A stretch of 64,000 nt of DNA from Enhydrobacter sp. (GCA_025808875.1 CP075528.1:1610473-1674472); one strand, 5' to 3'. Counted from the first letter of the stretch, positions 24,001 through 31,802 are shown. A program made the numbers and translations. The notes: a model not told the origin generated them from the letters alone.

Positions 24001-26255
24001 CCGCTGCCGAGGCTGCCCGTGGTGCCGCCGGCACCCACGCTCAGCGTCCCGGCCGAGATCGTCGTCGTGCCGGTGTAGGTGTTGTCCCCGCTGAGGCTGG
24101 TGGTGCCGGTGCCGGCCTGTTCGACCGTGCCGCTGCCGGAGATGGCGCTGGCGACGGTCAGCGCGTTGGAGCGATCGAACACCAGGACGCTGTCGTTGGT
24201 CGTCGCGCCGGTGCCGAGCTGGCCGGTCGTGCCGCCGTTGCCGATCTGCAGCGTGCCGTCGGCGATCGTCGTGGTGCCGGAATAGGTGTTGTTTCCGGTG
24301 AGGATCGTCGAGCCGCTGCCGATCTGGCTGACGTTGCCTGTGCCCGAGATGACCCCGCCATGGGTGATCGTGTCGGAGCGGTTGAAGACGAGGTCGCCGC
24401 TGTTGGACACGTTGCCGCCGCCGAGCATACCCACCGTGCCGCCGTCGCCGACCTGCAGGGTGCCGGCCGAGATCGTGGTCGTGCCGCTGTAGGTGTTGTT
24501 GCCGGTGAGGGTGACGACGTTGTCCAGCAGTTTGCCGAGGCCGCCCGTTCCCGTGATCGTGTTGGCGATCGAGATGTCGTCGGAGCGATTGAACTGCAGC
24601 GTGCCGCCCGACGTATCGACGCTGCCGCTGCCGAGCGAGCCCGTCGTGCCGCCGTCGCCGATGCGCAGCGTGCCTTCGGTGATCGTGGTCGTGCCGCTGT
24701 AGGTGTTGTTGCCGGTGAGCGTCAGGACGGTGTTGGTGCCGGCGCCGGTCTTGGTCAGCGCGCCCGATCCGGAGATGTCGTTGGCGATGGTGGCGGCGTT
24801 CGATCGGTTGATCTGCAGCACGCCGTCGTTGACGATCGCGCCGGCGCCGAGCGTCGCGGTCGTGCTGCCGGTGCCGGCACCGAGCTGCAGCGTGCCGTTC
24901 GATATCGTCGTCGTGCCGGTGTATGTGTTGACGCCGCTCAGGCTGGTCGTGCCGCTGCCGACCTGGGACACCGTGCCGCTGCCGGAAATGGCGCTCGACA
25001 CCGTGAAGGCGTCGGAACGGTTGAACAGCAGGCTGCCTTCGTTGCTGGTCGCGCCCGTGCCGAGCGTGCCCGTCGTGCCGCCATCGCCGATCTGCAGTGT
25101 GCCGTTGGCGATCGTGGTTGCGCCGGAGTAGGTGTTGGCGCCGGTCAGGGTCAGCGCGTTGGCGCCCTGCTTGTTGAGCTGGCCGGTGCCGGTGATGTTG
25201 TTGGCGACCGAGATGTCGTCGGACCGCTCGAACCGCAGGATGCCGCCCGATGTCACGACGTTGCCCGTTCCGAGCGAGCCGGTCGTGCCGCCGCTGCCGA
25301 TCTGCAGCGTGCCCTCGGTGATGGTGGTCGTGCCGGCATAGCTGTTGTTGCCGGTCAGGACCAGGGTGGTGTTGGTGCCGGCGTTGGATTTCGTCACCGC
25401 GCCGGTGCCCGAGATGTCGTTGGCGATGGTGATCGTGTCGTCGCTGCGGCTGAACAGCAGCGTCGCATTGTTGACGACGTCGCCGGTGCCCAGCGTGCCG
25501 GTCGTGCCGCCGCTGCCGATGCTCAGCGTGCCGGCGCTGATCGTCGTGGTGCCGCCGTAGCTGTTGTTGCCCGTGAGCTGGGTCGTGCCGGCGCCGAGCT
25601 TGGTGACGGTGCCGCTGCCCGAGATGGCGCTGGCGACCGCCAGCGTGTTGGAGCGGTTGAACAGCAGGCTGCCGTCGTTGACCGTGGCGCCCGATCCCAG
25701 CCCGCCCGTCGTGCCGCCCGCGCCGACGCTGAGCTGCGCGCCGCTGGCGATCGTCGTTCCTCCCGAGTAGGTGTTGTTGCCGGTGAAGGTGACGTCGGCG
25801 CCGGTGATCGCGGTGGCGCCGCTGCCCGAGATCACCGGCGCGAGGCCGATGGCGCTTGCCCCCGATGCGGTGAGCGTCGATCCGGCGCCCAGCGAGAGCG
25901 TGCCGGCGCCTAGCACGGAGGCGTTCGAGATGTCGAAGGCGGTCTGCACGGTGAGCGTGCGGGTCGAATTGATCGTCAGCGAGCCGGCAGTGATGCTGAC
26001 CGTGCCGATCGTGAAGCTGCCGGCGATGATGGGCTGGTTGGCGCCGTCGGCGTTGAAGATCGCGCTGTTGCCCGCGCCCGGCACCGTGCCGGTGCTCCAG
26101 TTGGCGCCGGTGCCGTAATTAGTGCCGGTGTAGAGCCAGGTCGATTGGGCGAGCGTCTCCGTCGCGCCCAAGGGGAGCGCGCACATCGCTGCGGCAAGGC
26201 CCTGCGCCTTGCGGCGTCGACGCTTGGCAGCCCGCGTTATGGATCGTTTTCTCAT
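18033..26255 (-). CDS. Giant autotransporter adhesin-like protein with 30 passenger repeats
   Basis: A 2740-residue type V-secreted protein. A long basic signal peptide (about 1-37, ending ETLAQ) leads to a short beta-rich head, then 30 copies (my count) of an autotransporter-associated beta-strand repeat with core LTGNNTYSGTTTI-GTLQIGDGGTTGSLGTG, period about 70 residues (about 158-2200). A low-complexity linker PTPIVPIVPSPTP follows, and residues about 2460-2740 form the C-terminal beta-barrel ending in RVRFSF with the terminal Phe expected for BAM recognition. The passenger should fold as a long beta-helix on the cell surface. Some units are 3 residues longer (AGTNTVLTLTGNNSYSG) and recur at regular intervals, showing block duplication. 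It is monocistronic with an AT-rich upstream region. No protease or known ligand-binding motif was recognised. Confidence 0.93.
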   Translation of the reverse strand: MRKRSITRAAKRRRRKAQGLAAAMCALPLGATETLAQSTWLYTGTNYGTGANWSTGTVPGAGNSAIFNADGANQPIIAGSFTIGTVSITAGSLTINSTRTLTVQTAFDISNASVLGAGTLSLGAGSTLTASGASAIGLAPVISGSGATAITGADVTFTGNNTYSGGTTIASGAQLSVGAGGTTGGLGSGATVNDGSLLFNRSNTLAVASAISGSGTVTKLGAGTTQLTGNNSYGGTTTISAGTLSIGSGGTTGTLGTGDVVNNATLLFSRSDDTITIANDISGTGAVTKSNAGTNTTLVLTGNNSYAGTTTITEGTLQIGSGGTTGSLGTGNVVTSGGILRFERSDDISVANNITGTGQLNKQGANALTLTGANTYSGATTIANGTLQIGDGGTTGTLGTGATSNEGSLLFNRSDAFTVSSAISGSGTVSQVGSGTTSLSGVNTYTGTTTISNGTLQLGAGTGSTTATLGAGAIVNDGVLQINRSNAATIANDISGSGALTKTGAGTNTVLTLTGNNTYSGTTTITEGTLRIGDGGTTGSLGSGSVDTSGGTLQFNRSDDISIANTITGTGGLGKLLDNVVTLTGNNTYSGTTTISAGTLQVGDGGTVGMLGGGNVSNSGDLVFNRSDTITHGGVISGTGNVSQIGSGSTILTGNNTYSGTTTIADGTLQIGNGGTTGQLGTGATTNDSVLVFDRSNALTVASAISGSGTVEQAGTGTTSLSGDNTYTGTTTISAGTLSVGAGGTTGSLGSGAVVNNSILQVNRSNDVTVANDISGTGSLAKTTAGTSTVLTLTGNNSYSGTTTITEGTLRIGDGGTTGSLGSGNVNTSGGILQFNRSDDISVANTITGTGQLGKLLDNVLTLTGNNTYSGITTITEGTLQVGDGGTSGSLGTGGVTNNAILVFNRSDEMTVANVVSGTGNVSQAGSGTTTLTGANTYSGTTTISTGTLQIGAGGGAGQLGTGATTNDGALVINRTGSLAISSSISGTGTLTHAGTGTTSLTGTNSFSGTTTIDAGILSVGAGGTAGTLGTGNVVNNATLQVNRSDAIAIANEISGSGGLTKLAAGTATLTGDNSYAGTTTITAGTLQIGDGGTTGSLGIGNVAVSGTLAFNRSDDIAIANTISGAGALAKLGGNTVTLTGNNTHSGATTIADGTLQIGSGGTSGQLGTGATTNAGNLLFNRSDALTVASAISGSGSVGQIGSGITSLTGTNTYSGTTTIADGVLSLGAGGSSGTLGTGAVINDATLQFNRTNAFTVDNDISGSGNLSKLLGNTVTLTGSNSYSGTTTISAGTLAIGAGGTIGSLGTGDVVNNATLSFNRSDDIAVANQISGSGGLSKQGTNTLTLTADNSYTGATSIAVGGALQLGDGGTSGSLGGGTVANAGSLLFNRSDALTVSGAISGVGAVSQIGGGTTVLTGANTYSGGTTIAGGALQIGDGGTTGALGGGATVNDAGLLFNRSNAFTVASAISGSGTVTQLGDGTTSLTGANSYTGVTTITGGTLSVGAGGTIGTLGTGDVVNNATLLINRSDAALTIANNLSGSGALTKSAAGTNTVLTLTGNNSYSGLTTITEGTLQIGDGGTTGSLGTGEVVTTGGVLRFNRIDDISVANTISGTGSLAKLLDNVLTLTGDNSYSGTTAISAGTLQVGAGGTSGSLGTGAVANNGTLAINRSDDLSIANAISGTGSLEKLLSNVLTLTANNTYSGTTTIAAGTLAIGSGGTTGSLGSGAVANDGHFVLDRSNAMTVANDISGSGSVAQSGSGTTTLTGSNSYTGATTIAAGTLVVGAAGTTGTLGTGDVINDGILQINRSDAALTIANNISGTGALTKSAAGTNTVLTLTGNNSYSGLTTIAEGTLQIGAGGTAGSLGTGNVAVTGTLAFNRSDDIAVANTISGAGALAKLGGNTVTLTGNNSYSGATTIADGTLQVGSGGGSGTLGTGNVTNNGSLLFNRADALVVPGIISGTGSVSQIGAGTTTLTGNSTYNGTTTISSGTLQIGDGGASGALGSGDVTNSANLVFNRSNGLTVGSAISGTGTVAQIGAGTTSLSGANTYSGTTTISGGTLSIGAGGTSGTLGTGNVVNDGTLQINRADAVTIANAIAGSGALTKLVSNTVTLTGNNTYSGTTTIADGTLRIGAGGTTGSLGTGNVVNDAMLEINRSDTVSIANAISGTGGLNHIGSGTTTLTGTSTYGGATSVTSGTLQVDGSIASSSDLTVASGARVGGIGTLPSTTVAAGAFLAAGNAAIGTLQIAGNLTLAPGSTTTIRVNGALADRVNVTGGAAVSGALQVVALSATFNNPYTVLTAAGGRTGSFTSSSVSGSFGAGIVPTVTYDANNVYLSLAPTPIVPIVPSPTPNQAAVAAGLDRAVASGANVSAFFPLYNLPANAVPQALNQISGAVHANVGAVGSLTSGQFTSSLTDPNRASTRVIFDAAVQRATQPSAETCASADSCDANERALGPVTPDMGIDPLTAWIGALGLVRRVTGDGARTDTAGGVSVGLDKGVMPGVRLGIAFSGGSASSSPDNGLSSIRAEVLQAGTYAQMQTGPWLLNGALSYATMDIISNRQIPVLGQYNVAAQYRTHGLGGRLEGMVDLYGVDGFTFGPSAALQGSIVWNPDFQEWSNGAPAGVSVLAGSNMTARGEIGARVNYFGTVFGLGTSAFARAAYAHYFVRQSNITASLTDLPQGGFALTSGQVDMNAGILSAGFDVRLNERTTIGLQLETEFSRTEFQAVGGARVRFSF
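19680..25785 (-). repeat. Passenger-coding tandem array, ~210-bp units x 30
   Basis: Thirty in-frame units inside the autotransporter gene, mean spacing about 210 bp (204-216). Units are diverged, not identical. Five long units containing VLTLTGNN(S/T)YSG or close variants map near 20.73, 21.57, 23.87, 24.70 and 25.35 kb; four of the spacings correspond to 4, 11, 4 and 3 units, which indicates duplication of multi-unit blocks. Confidence 0.85.
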
Positions 26256-26423
26256 TTGGGCTGTAGAATGAAAATCTACAGCGCCGGTGCGATTACTCCA
26301 AGTGCCTGAAATTAAACAGTGTTTACAACCAATTAGATAGTAATTTAGTTACAATCCTGCGATAGCGCATATCTGGCCGCGAAATTGAGCAGAATTGTCA
26401 TCCAGATGACACGGCGAACTTTC
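26256..26423. promoter_or_regulatory. AT-rich divergent-looking spacer upstream of the autotransporter
   Basis: 168 bases, distinctly AT-rich (for example AAATTAAACAGTGTTTACAACC and TAGTAATTTAGTTACAATCC, 26308-26355) against a GC-rich background. It separates the autotransporter start from the stop of the minus-strand PhyH gene, so it most likely carries the autotransporter promoter. The AT richness also fits a region bound by a nucleoid protein or of foreign origin. Confidence 0.55.
26261..26281 (-). promoter_or_regulatory. Hairpin/dyad just upstream of the autotransporter start
   Basis: CTGTAGA, 7 bases, TCTACAG: a perfect 7-bp inverted repeat ending 5 bases before the ATG (26255). In mRNA it forms a stem-loop over the place where a ribosome site is expected; no clear Shine-Dalgarno lies between it and the ATG. 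It may act as an operator or as a translation-controlling RNA hairpin. Confidence 0.55.
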
Positions 26424-27176
26424 TCAAGCGCGGCGTCGGAAGAACAACCACGGGTCGCGCATGAACGCATCGCGCGCGGCGTCGCGCATCGGCGGATCGC
26501 AAAGCTGCAAAGCGGCGCGCCGCTGGAAGATCATGTCGCGCCTGACGCCACAGGTGTTCATCGACGTGCCGTGCGCGAGAAAGCTGTGGGCGACGATGAC
26601 GTCGCCGGCCGCGAGTCTCGGTACGACCATCCGGGCCTCGTCGAGCAGCGCTTTCTGGCCCGCGATCTTCACTTCGCCCCAATTCACCTCGCCGGCCGGT
26701 TGCCCTGCGAACAACGTGGCGAAGCGGTGATGCGATCCGGGCAGGACATGAAAGCCTCCCACCGTATCGGATTCGACGTCGGTCAACGCGACGCCGAACA
26801 ACGCGTTGAACGCGGCGAGCGACGGCGCCTGGCCGCCGTCGATATGGAAGTGCCGGCCGACGATGCCCTTGGTCGCGAAGCCCGGCATGGTCGAGGCGAG
26901 CTGGATGCGCTCGGGCGCGTGCACGGTTTCCAGGATCTCGGCCGCCAGCGGATCGAGGGCGCCTTCGACGAGTGCCACGAAGTCGGGGTGCCGGCAGTCG
27001 CGGATCTCTCTCCACGATTCGTTCCTGCTGCGCTCCCAGCCGCCCTCGGGATGGACCGCGTTGATCTGCGCCGCCGTCACTTGCGCGCGACGCAACAGGC
27101 GGGCGTCGACACCGCGGGAAACGACGGTGTAGCCGTCGCCGATGAGCTCCTGCCAGTTCGTGTTCGAAAAGGCCAT
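26424..27176 (-). CDS. Phytanoyl-CoA dioxygenase (PhyH) family protein
   Basis: A 250-residue Fe(II)/2-oxoglutarate-dependent oxygenase. The metal triad is His111-x-Asp113 (HFHIDGG) and a distal histidine in AHSFLAHGTS (197 or 202), followed by an Arg (VRRDM) suited to 2-oxoglutarate. GGFHVLPGSHH at 140-150 is the typical loop. PhyH relatives hydroxylate varied small molecules. It is divergent from the HD-domain gene over about 110 bases; no obvious pathway partner. Confidence 0.88.
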   Translation of the reverse strand: MAFSNTNWQELIGDGYTVVSRGVDARLLRRAQVTAAQINAVHPEGGWERSRNESWREIRDCRHPDFVALVEGALDPLAAEILETVHAPERIQLASTMPGFATKGIVGRHFHIDGGQAPSLAAFNALFGVALTDVESDTVGGFHVLPGSHHRFATLFAGQPAGEVNWGEVKIAGQKALLDEARMVVPRLAAGDVIVAHSFLAHGTSMNTCGVRRDMIFQRRAALQLCDPPMRDAARDAFMRDPWLFFRRRA

Positions 27177-27286
27177 GCGGCGATTCTCGGAGGATCGAGG
27201 CGCAATGTCTACGGCGCGGCCGGTCGCCCGGTGCTAGGTTCCGCCAAAGACAGGCGGCCGGACGAAGGCCGATGGAAGGGATGGAC

Positions 27287-28048
27287 ATGACCGACGCTCA
27301 AACCTTGTCGCAGCGGGCTGATGCGCTCGAAGCCAGGATGGCGCGCGAACTCGATCTCATCGTCGTCAAGTCGAGGCTTCACAGTCTGGCCGAGGGCGAC
27401 ATGAGTCCACCGCGGAATGCCGGGGCGTTGATGAAGGCCAATCCGAACGCGCGCGTTCTGATGGGCGACGATCCGCGACTTCCGGCGATGCCGGAAAAGC
27501 CGACGTTGATCGATTTCTTCAAGTATCGCTTCGGGCCCTCGATGCACTTGCTGCAAAGCGCGCGGCACGCGGTGACGGCCGGGTTGCCCGAGAAGATGGT
27601 GCTGGCATGCCTGCTGCACGACATCGCCGGCGTGGGCTTCATCCGCGGTGACCACGGCTACTGGGGAGCACAGCTCGTCGAGCCCTATGTCGATCCGGAA
27701 GTGACATGGGCGATCCGCGCCCATCAGGTGCTGCGCTTCTATCCCGACGAATCGGTCGGCTACGAATACCCCCAGTCCTACGTTGCCCTGTTCGGCGCCG
27801 ACTATCGGCCTGATCCCTACATCGACGAGGACTACAGGCGCATGCGCGATCACAAGTGGTACATGTCGGGCCGGCAGATCACCGTGCACGACATCTATTC
27901 GTTCGATCCCGATCTTCATGTCGAGTTGGCGGAATTCACCGACATCATCGGCCGCAACTTTCGCCAGCCAGCGCAGGGACTCGGCTACGACAACAGCCCC
28001 GTCGCGCACATGTGGCGGGCGATGATCCGACCGGCGAAGTACCTCTAG
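27287..28048 (+). CDS. HD-domain-like protein, putative phosphohydrolase
   Basis: A 253-residue protein with an HD-like core: SARHAVTAG, then LACLLHDIAGVG (about 105-116) and WAIRAHQVLRFYPDES. HD proteins bind divalent metals and often hydrolyse phosphates, although some, such as myo-inositol oxygenase or PhnZ, are oxygenases. Three in-frame ATGs exist (27272, 27281, 27287); the last is chosen because GGAAGGG (27274-27280) sits 6 bases before it. Its stop overlaps the stop of the convergent MDR gene by three bases. Confidence 0.75.
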   Translation: MTDAQTLSQRADALEARMARELDLIVVKSRLHSLAEGDMSPPRNAGALMKANPNARVLMGDDPRLPAMPEKPTLIDFFKYRFGPSMHLLQSARHAVTAGLPEKMVLACLLHDIAGVGFIRGDHGYWGAQLVEPYVDPEVTWAIRAHQVLRFYPDESVGYEYPQSYVALFGADYRPDPYIDEDYRRMRDHKWYMSGRQITVHDIYSFDPDLHVELAEFTDIIGRNFRQPAQGLGYDNSPVAHMWRAMIRPAKYL

Positions 28049-29172
28049 GTCCTGCTCGGATCGATCAGGAACTTCTCGCCGGTCGCCCGCTTGGCGTAGG
28101 CGGCAATGTTCTTCGGATCGAGCGCCTCGGCGAGCGACACCGTCCGGGTGTAGTGGCTGGCGAACGTGGTCTTGAGTTCGCCGACCACGCGCTCGCGCAG
28201 GCGCACCTGGTCGGGTCGGCCGATCTTCTGCAGGAAGGGCGTGAGCAGCCAGCCGCCGACGCCCCACGCCATGCCGTAGTTGCGCACCAGCTCGACCGGC
28301 CCGGTGTTCAGGCTGCCGTAGATGTAGACCTGCTTGTGCGTGGTCGAGCCGTAGCGGCTGTATTCCTTCGCCGTCTTGTTCAGCGCGATCTCCATCGCCG
28401 TCAGGATCTGGCTGGCGAGCTTGCCGCCGCCGATCGCGTCGAAGGCGATGGTGGCGCCGGTCTCGACCAGCGCCTGGACGAGATCGTCCATGAATCCGGG
28501 TGCGCTCGAATCGACGACATGCTTGGCGCCGATGCCCTTCAGCAGCTTGGCCTGCTCGGCGCTCCGCACCACGTTGACCAGGCCGATGCCGTCCTTGAGG
28601 CAGATCTTCACCAGCATCTGGCCGAGGTTCGAGGCGGCCGCGGTATGCACCAGCGCCTTGTGGCCCTCGCGCTTCATCGTCTCGGTCATGCCGAGCGCCG
28701 TCAGCGGGTTCACGAACCACGACGCCCCCTCCGCCGCGCTGGTGCCGGCCGGCAGAGGCTGGCAGTCGGTGGCCTTGAGCAGGCGGTACTGCGCGTACAT
28801 TGCGCCGCCGATCATCGACACCTTCTTGCCCATCAGCGCCTGCGCCGCTTCCGAGCTGCCGGCCTTGATGACGGTGCCTGCGCCCTCGTTGCCGACCGGC
28901 ATTGCCTGGCCGAGCCGCGCGGCGAGGAAGGGCAGGGAAGCCCCGGAGACCTTGCCGGTCACTTTGATGCCGTCGCCGCTGCCGGACGCCGTGAGTGTCG
29001 TCGGATCGGCGGGGCCCAGGAGCAGGCCGAGGTCCGACGGATTGATCGGCGTCGCCTCGACCTTGACCACGACCTGATCGGCGCCGGGCTCGGGCACCTC
29101 GATCCTGGCGAGCGACAGTTCGAGGTCGCCGCTCTTGGTGATGAGCGAACGAAGCTGCAGACCGGTGGTCAT
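28045..29172 (-). CDS. Zinc-binding dehydrogenase / quinone oxidoreductase-like MDR protein
   Basis: A 375-residue medium-chain dehydrogenase/reductase. The GroES-like domain has VVVKVEATPINPSDLGLLLG and PVGNEGAGTVIKAG; the nucleotide domain carries ALVHTAAASNLGQMLVKICLKDGI and FDAIGGGKLASQIL. Catalytic-zinc cysteines are not evident, as in zeta-crystallin-type quinone or enoyl reductases. It is the last gene of the ACP-SPT-MATE series, 16 bases after the MATE stop, so it might reduce an intermediate of that pathway (inference). GAGCAAGG precedes the ATG. Confidence 0.86.
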   Translation of the reverse strand: MTTGLQLRSLITKSGDLELSLARIEVPEPGADQVVVKVEATPINPSDLGLLLGPADPTTLTASGSGDGIKVTGKVSGASLPFLAARLGQAMPVGNEGAGTVIKAGSSEAAQALMGKKVSMIGGAMYAQYRLLKATDCQPLPAGTSAAEGASWFVNPLTALGMTETMKREGHKALVHTAAASNLGQMLVKICLKDGIGLVNVVRSAEQAKLLKGIGAKHVVDSSAPGFMDDLVQALVETGATIAFDAIGGGKLASQILTAMEIALNKTAKEYSRYGSTTHKQVYIYGSLNTGPVELVRNYGMAWGVGGWLLTPFLQKIGRPDQVRLRERVVGELKTTFASHYTRTVSLAEALDPKNIAAYAKRATGEKFLIDPSRT

Positions 29173-29188
29173 CCTTGCTCTCCCAAAT

Positions 29189-30538
29189 TCATCCTCGCCA
29201 GGCGGGCCGTGTCGTCGAGAAGGCGAGCACCGCAGCGAAGGACACGATGCCGAGTGCCACGAAGGCATACAAGCCCTGCACGCCCCAGCCCGCGATGTCG
29301 AGCGCGAACAGGCTGCCGCAGACCGCAATGCCGATGCGGAACAGGTTCGCGACGACGGGCCACACCATCTCGCCGGTGCCCTGCGATGCGAAATAGAGCG
29401 CCATCGCCAGGCCGAAGAATCCGTAGACCGGCCCGACGATGCGCAGGTAGGTGCGACCCGATTCGAGCGCCCCTGCATCGGTCGTGAACAGGCCAAGCCA
29501 CAGGTCGGGCGAAACGGCGACGATGGCGCCGATCGTCGCGGCGATGCCCCCCGCCATCAGCGCGCCCATCCAGGCAAGTCGCTGGGCACGGGCAAACTGC
29601 CGGGCGCCGATGTTCGTGCCGACCAAGGCGGTCAGTGCGGCGCCGATGCCGAAGCTGATCGGCACCAGCATGTACTCCAGCCGACTGCCGATGCCATAGC
29701 CGGCGATGGCTGCGTCGCCGGCGCGCCCGACCAGGCCGGTGACGATCAGAACGGTGCCGTTGGTCAGGATGACGACCAGACAGGCGACGAGGCCGACCTT
29801 GAGGATGTCGCGGAAGGCCGCCCAACGGAATCCTTCCCTGGGCAAATGCAGGCGCACGACGGCCCCCGGCCCGATGAGGCGCGAGGCCATCCACAGCGCA
29901 GCCAGGGAAAAGGCTGCGACCGATGCCGCCGCGGGGCCGACGATGCCGAGTACCGGCAGGCCGAACCAGCCGAGCGTCAACGCGCCCGTGAGCGGGATCT
30001 GCAGTGCGGCGGTGGCGACGAAGGCGAGACCCGGCGTCTTCATGTCGCCGGTGCCGCGCAGCACGGAGGCCAGTGTGTTGGCGATCCAGTGGGCGCCGCA
30101 GCCGAGAAACAGGACCGTCGCGAACGAAAGCGCACCTTCGAGCGCGCGACCGCTGCCGCCCAAGGCGCCATAGATCGGTCGCCCGAAGCCGACCAACACG
30201 ACGGCGAACAGGGCGGCCATGCCGAGCGCGATGGCGAGCGCGTGCGCGGCGGCCGCTTCGGCGGCGGCGCGGTTGCCGGCGCCGAGCGCGCGCGCCACGG
30301 AGGAGGAGATGCCGCCGCCCATGGCCCCGGCCGACATCTGGCCGAGCGCCATCTGGGTCGGGAAGACCAGGGCGAGCGCCGCCAACTCGACCGTCCCGAG
30401 GCGGCCGACGAACCAGGCGTCGGAAATGCTGACCAGGCTTTGCATGGCGACGCTCAACGCGTTGGGGGCGGCGAGCAGGAGGATCGTCGGCACGATCGGG
30501 CCGGCGAGCATCATCTGCCGGCGTTCAGCGGGACTCAT
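29189..30538 (-). CDS. MATE family efflux transporter / MOP-superfamily flippase-like
   Basis: A 449-residue protein of about 12 spans. Typical MATE features: LAAPNALSVAMQSLVSISDAWFVGRLGTVELAALAL in the first half, repeated as GIGSRLEYMLVPISFGIGAALTALVGTNIGA in the second. MATE proteins exchange H+ or Na+ for organic cations, but the superfamily also includes lipid flippases. It lies 42 bases after spt on the same strand, which raises the possibility of lipid or long-chain-base transport. The start MSPAERR is preferred over an upstream in-frame ATG. Confidence 0.88.
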   Translation of the reverse strand: MSPAERRQMMLAGPIVPTILLLAAPNALSVAMQSLVSISDAWFVGRLGTVELAALALVFPTQMALGQMSAGAMGGGISSSVARALGAGNRAAAEAAAAHALAIALGMAALFAVVLVGFGRPIYGALGGSGRALEGALSFATVLFLGCGAHWIANTLASVLRGTGDMKTPGLAFVATAALQIPLTGALTLGWFGLPVLGIVGPAAASVAAFSLAALWMASRLIGPGAVVRLHLPREGFRWAAFRDILKVGLVACLVVILTNGTVLIVTGLVGRAGDAAIAGYGIGSRLEYMLVPISFGIGAALTALVGTNIGARQFARAQRLAWMGALMAGGIAATIGAIVAVSPDLWLGLFTTDAGALESGRTYLRIVGPVYGFFGLAMALYFASQGTGEMVWPVVANLFRIGIAVCGSLFALDIAGWGVQGLYAFVALGIVSFAAVLAFSTTRPAWRG

Positions 30539-30580
30539 GACGCGGCTCTCTAGCACGCGTTGTCGATGGTCCGCGCGAGC

Positions 30581-31798
30581 TTATTTCATGGCAGGCCGAG
30601 CTTCCTCTTCGAGTACGCCCATCTGCCGGGCGATGCCGGTCATCACCTCGATCATATGCCCGAGCTGCTCCCTGGTGTGTTCCGCGCAGAGGGCGCAGCG
30701 CAGCAGGGAGATGCCGTTCGGCGTCGCAGGCGGCGTGGCGACGCCGACATAGATGCCGGCCTCCAGCAGGGCGCGCCAGAAGGCGATCGCCGCGGCGCGG
30801 TCCGGCATCATCACCGCGACGACCGGTCCCTGCACAGGGCCGAGCCGGAAGCCGCGTGCGGCAAGCCCGTCGTAGAATGTCGCCGCGTTCTCCCACAGGC
30901 GACGGCGCAGGTCGGGCCGCTCGCGCACGATCCGTAGCGCTTGGCGGACGGAAGCGATGACCGAAGGCGGCGCCGAGGCGGTGAACATGTAGGAGCGTAC
31001 GGTCACGCGCAGGATGTCGAAGTCGGGATCGTCCGACACGACATAGCCGCCAATGGCGCCGAGAGTCTTCGAGAAGGTACCGACAATGTAGTGGCAGTCG
31101 TCGAGCACGCCTTCGGCCTCGCAGAGGCCGCGGCCGTTCTCTCCCAGCGCCCCCAGCGAATGGGCCTCGTCGACGAGAACGTAGGCGCCATGCTTGCGGC
31201 ACACGTCGATGAACGCTCTGAGCGGCGCGCGATCGCCCAGCATGGAGTAGATGCCCTCGAGCACGACCAGGCGGTTGCCCGGCTCGTTGCTCAGCCGGCG
31301 CAGGCGCACTTCCAGGCTCGCGGGGTCGTTGTGCCGGAAGCGCCCGACCTCGGCCTGAGTCTGCCTGCAGGCGTCGTAGATCGAGGCATGGCTGTCGGCG
31401 TCGATCAGCAAGTGGTCGCCGTCGCCGACCAGCCCCGATATCACGCCGAGATTGGCCTGGTAGCCTGTGGTGAAGACCATGCAATGCCGCTTGCCGTAGA
31501 ACTCGGCGATCTCGCGTTCGAGCAGGGCGTGCTGCCCGTAGCTGCCATTGGCGATGCGCGAGCCGGTCGTGCCCGTGCCTTCGGCCCGGATCGCTTCGAT
31601 CGCCGCCGCCATGCAGGATGGATCGAAGGTCAGGCCAAAGTAATTGTGGGTGCCGGCAAGCAGCGTCTTGCGGCCATCGATGATCGCCTCGGTGGGCGAC
31701 AGGACTCGTTCCATCCGCACCTGGAACGGGTCGGCGCCGGTCGTCTGCACGCCGCGATAGTCCGCGAGCAGTGCAGCATGACGATCGAGCAGACCCAT
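30581..31798 (-). CDS. spt: Serine palmitoyltransferase (alpha-oxoamine synthase family)
   Basis: A 405-residue PLP enzyme. The PLP lysine is Lys244 in GTFSKTLGAIGG, the stacking histidine His137 in DADSHASIYD, and the Asp/His pair DEAHSLG at 210-216. The GTFSK form (GTLGK in BioF and Kbl), FRHND, LVVLEGIYSMLGD and a C-terminal PPATPNGISLLRC segment match bacterial serine palmitoyltransferases of Sphingomonas and Caulobacter type closely, from memory. The reaction condenses L-serine with a C16 acyl thioester to 3-ketodihydrosphingosine, the first step of sphingolipid synthesis. The ACP gene lies 4 bases upstream, as next to Caulobacter spt, so an acyl-ACP is the likely donor. BioF or another oxoamine synthase is the main alternative. 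Confidence 0.86.
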   Translation of the reverse strand: MGLLDRHAALLADYRGVQTTGADPFQVRMERVLSPTEAIIDGRKTLLAGTHNYFGLTFDPSCMAAAIEAIRAEGTGTTGSRIANGSYGQHALLEREIAEFYGKRHCMVFTTGYQANLGVISGLVGDGDHLLIDADSHASIYDACRQTQAEVGRFRHNDPASLEVRLRRLSNEPGNRLVVLEGIYSMLGDRAPLRAFIDVCRKHGAYVLVDEAHSLGALGENGRGLCEAEGVLDDCHYIVGTFSKTLGAIGGYVVSDDPDFDILRVTVRSYMFTASAPPSVIASVRQALRIVRERPDLRRRLWENAATFYDGLAARGFRLGPVQGPVVAVMMPDRAAAIAFWRALLEAGIYVGVATPPATPNGISLLRCALCAEHTREQLGHMIEVMTGIARQMGVLEEEARPAMK

Positions 31799-31802
31799 CC
31801 CG

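Noticed and set aside
17883-25913. A plus-strand open frame of more than 2600 codons opposite the autotransporter gene
   Set aside because: It mirrors the repeat array on the other strand; codon bias and a period divisible by three keep it free of stops. The Arg/Gly/Ala-rich product has no domain, and the minus-strand protein has a signal peptide, passenger repeats and a barrel.
19690-26118. A ladder of small plus-strand frames of about 67-71 codons, each beginning ML(P/A)V
   Set aside because: They repeat with the 210-bp array and are antisense shadows of each autotransporter unit, with no ribosome sites.
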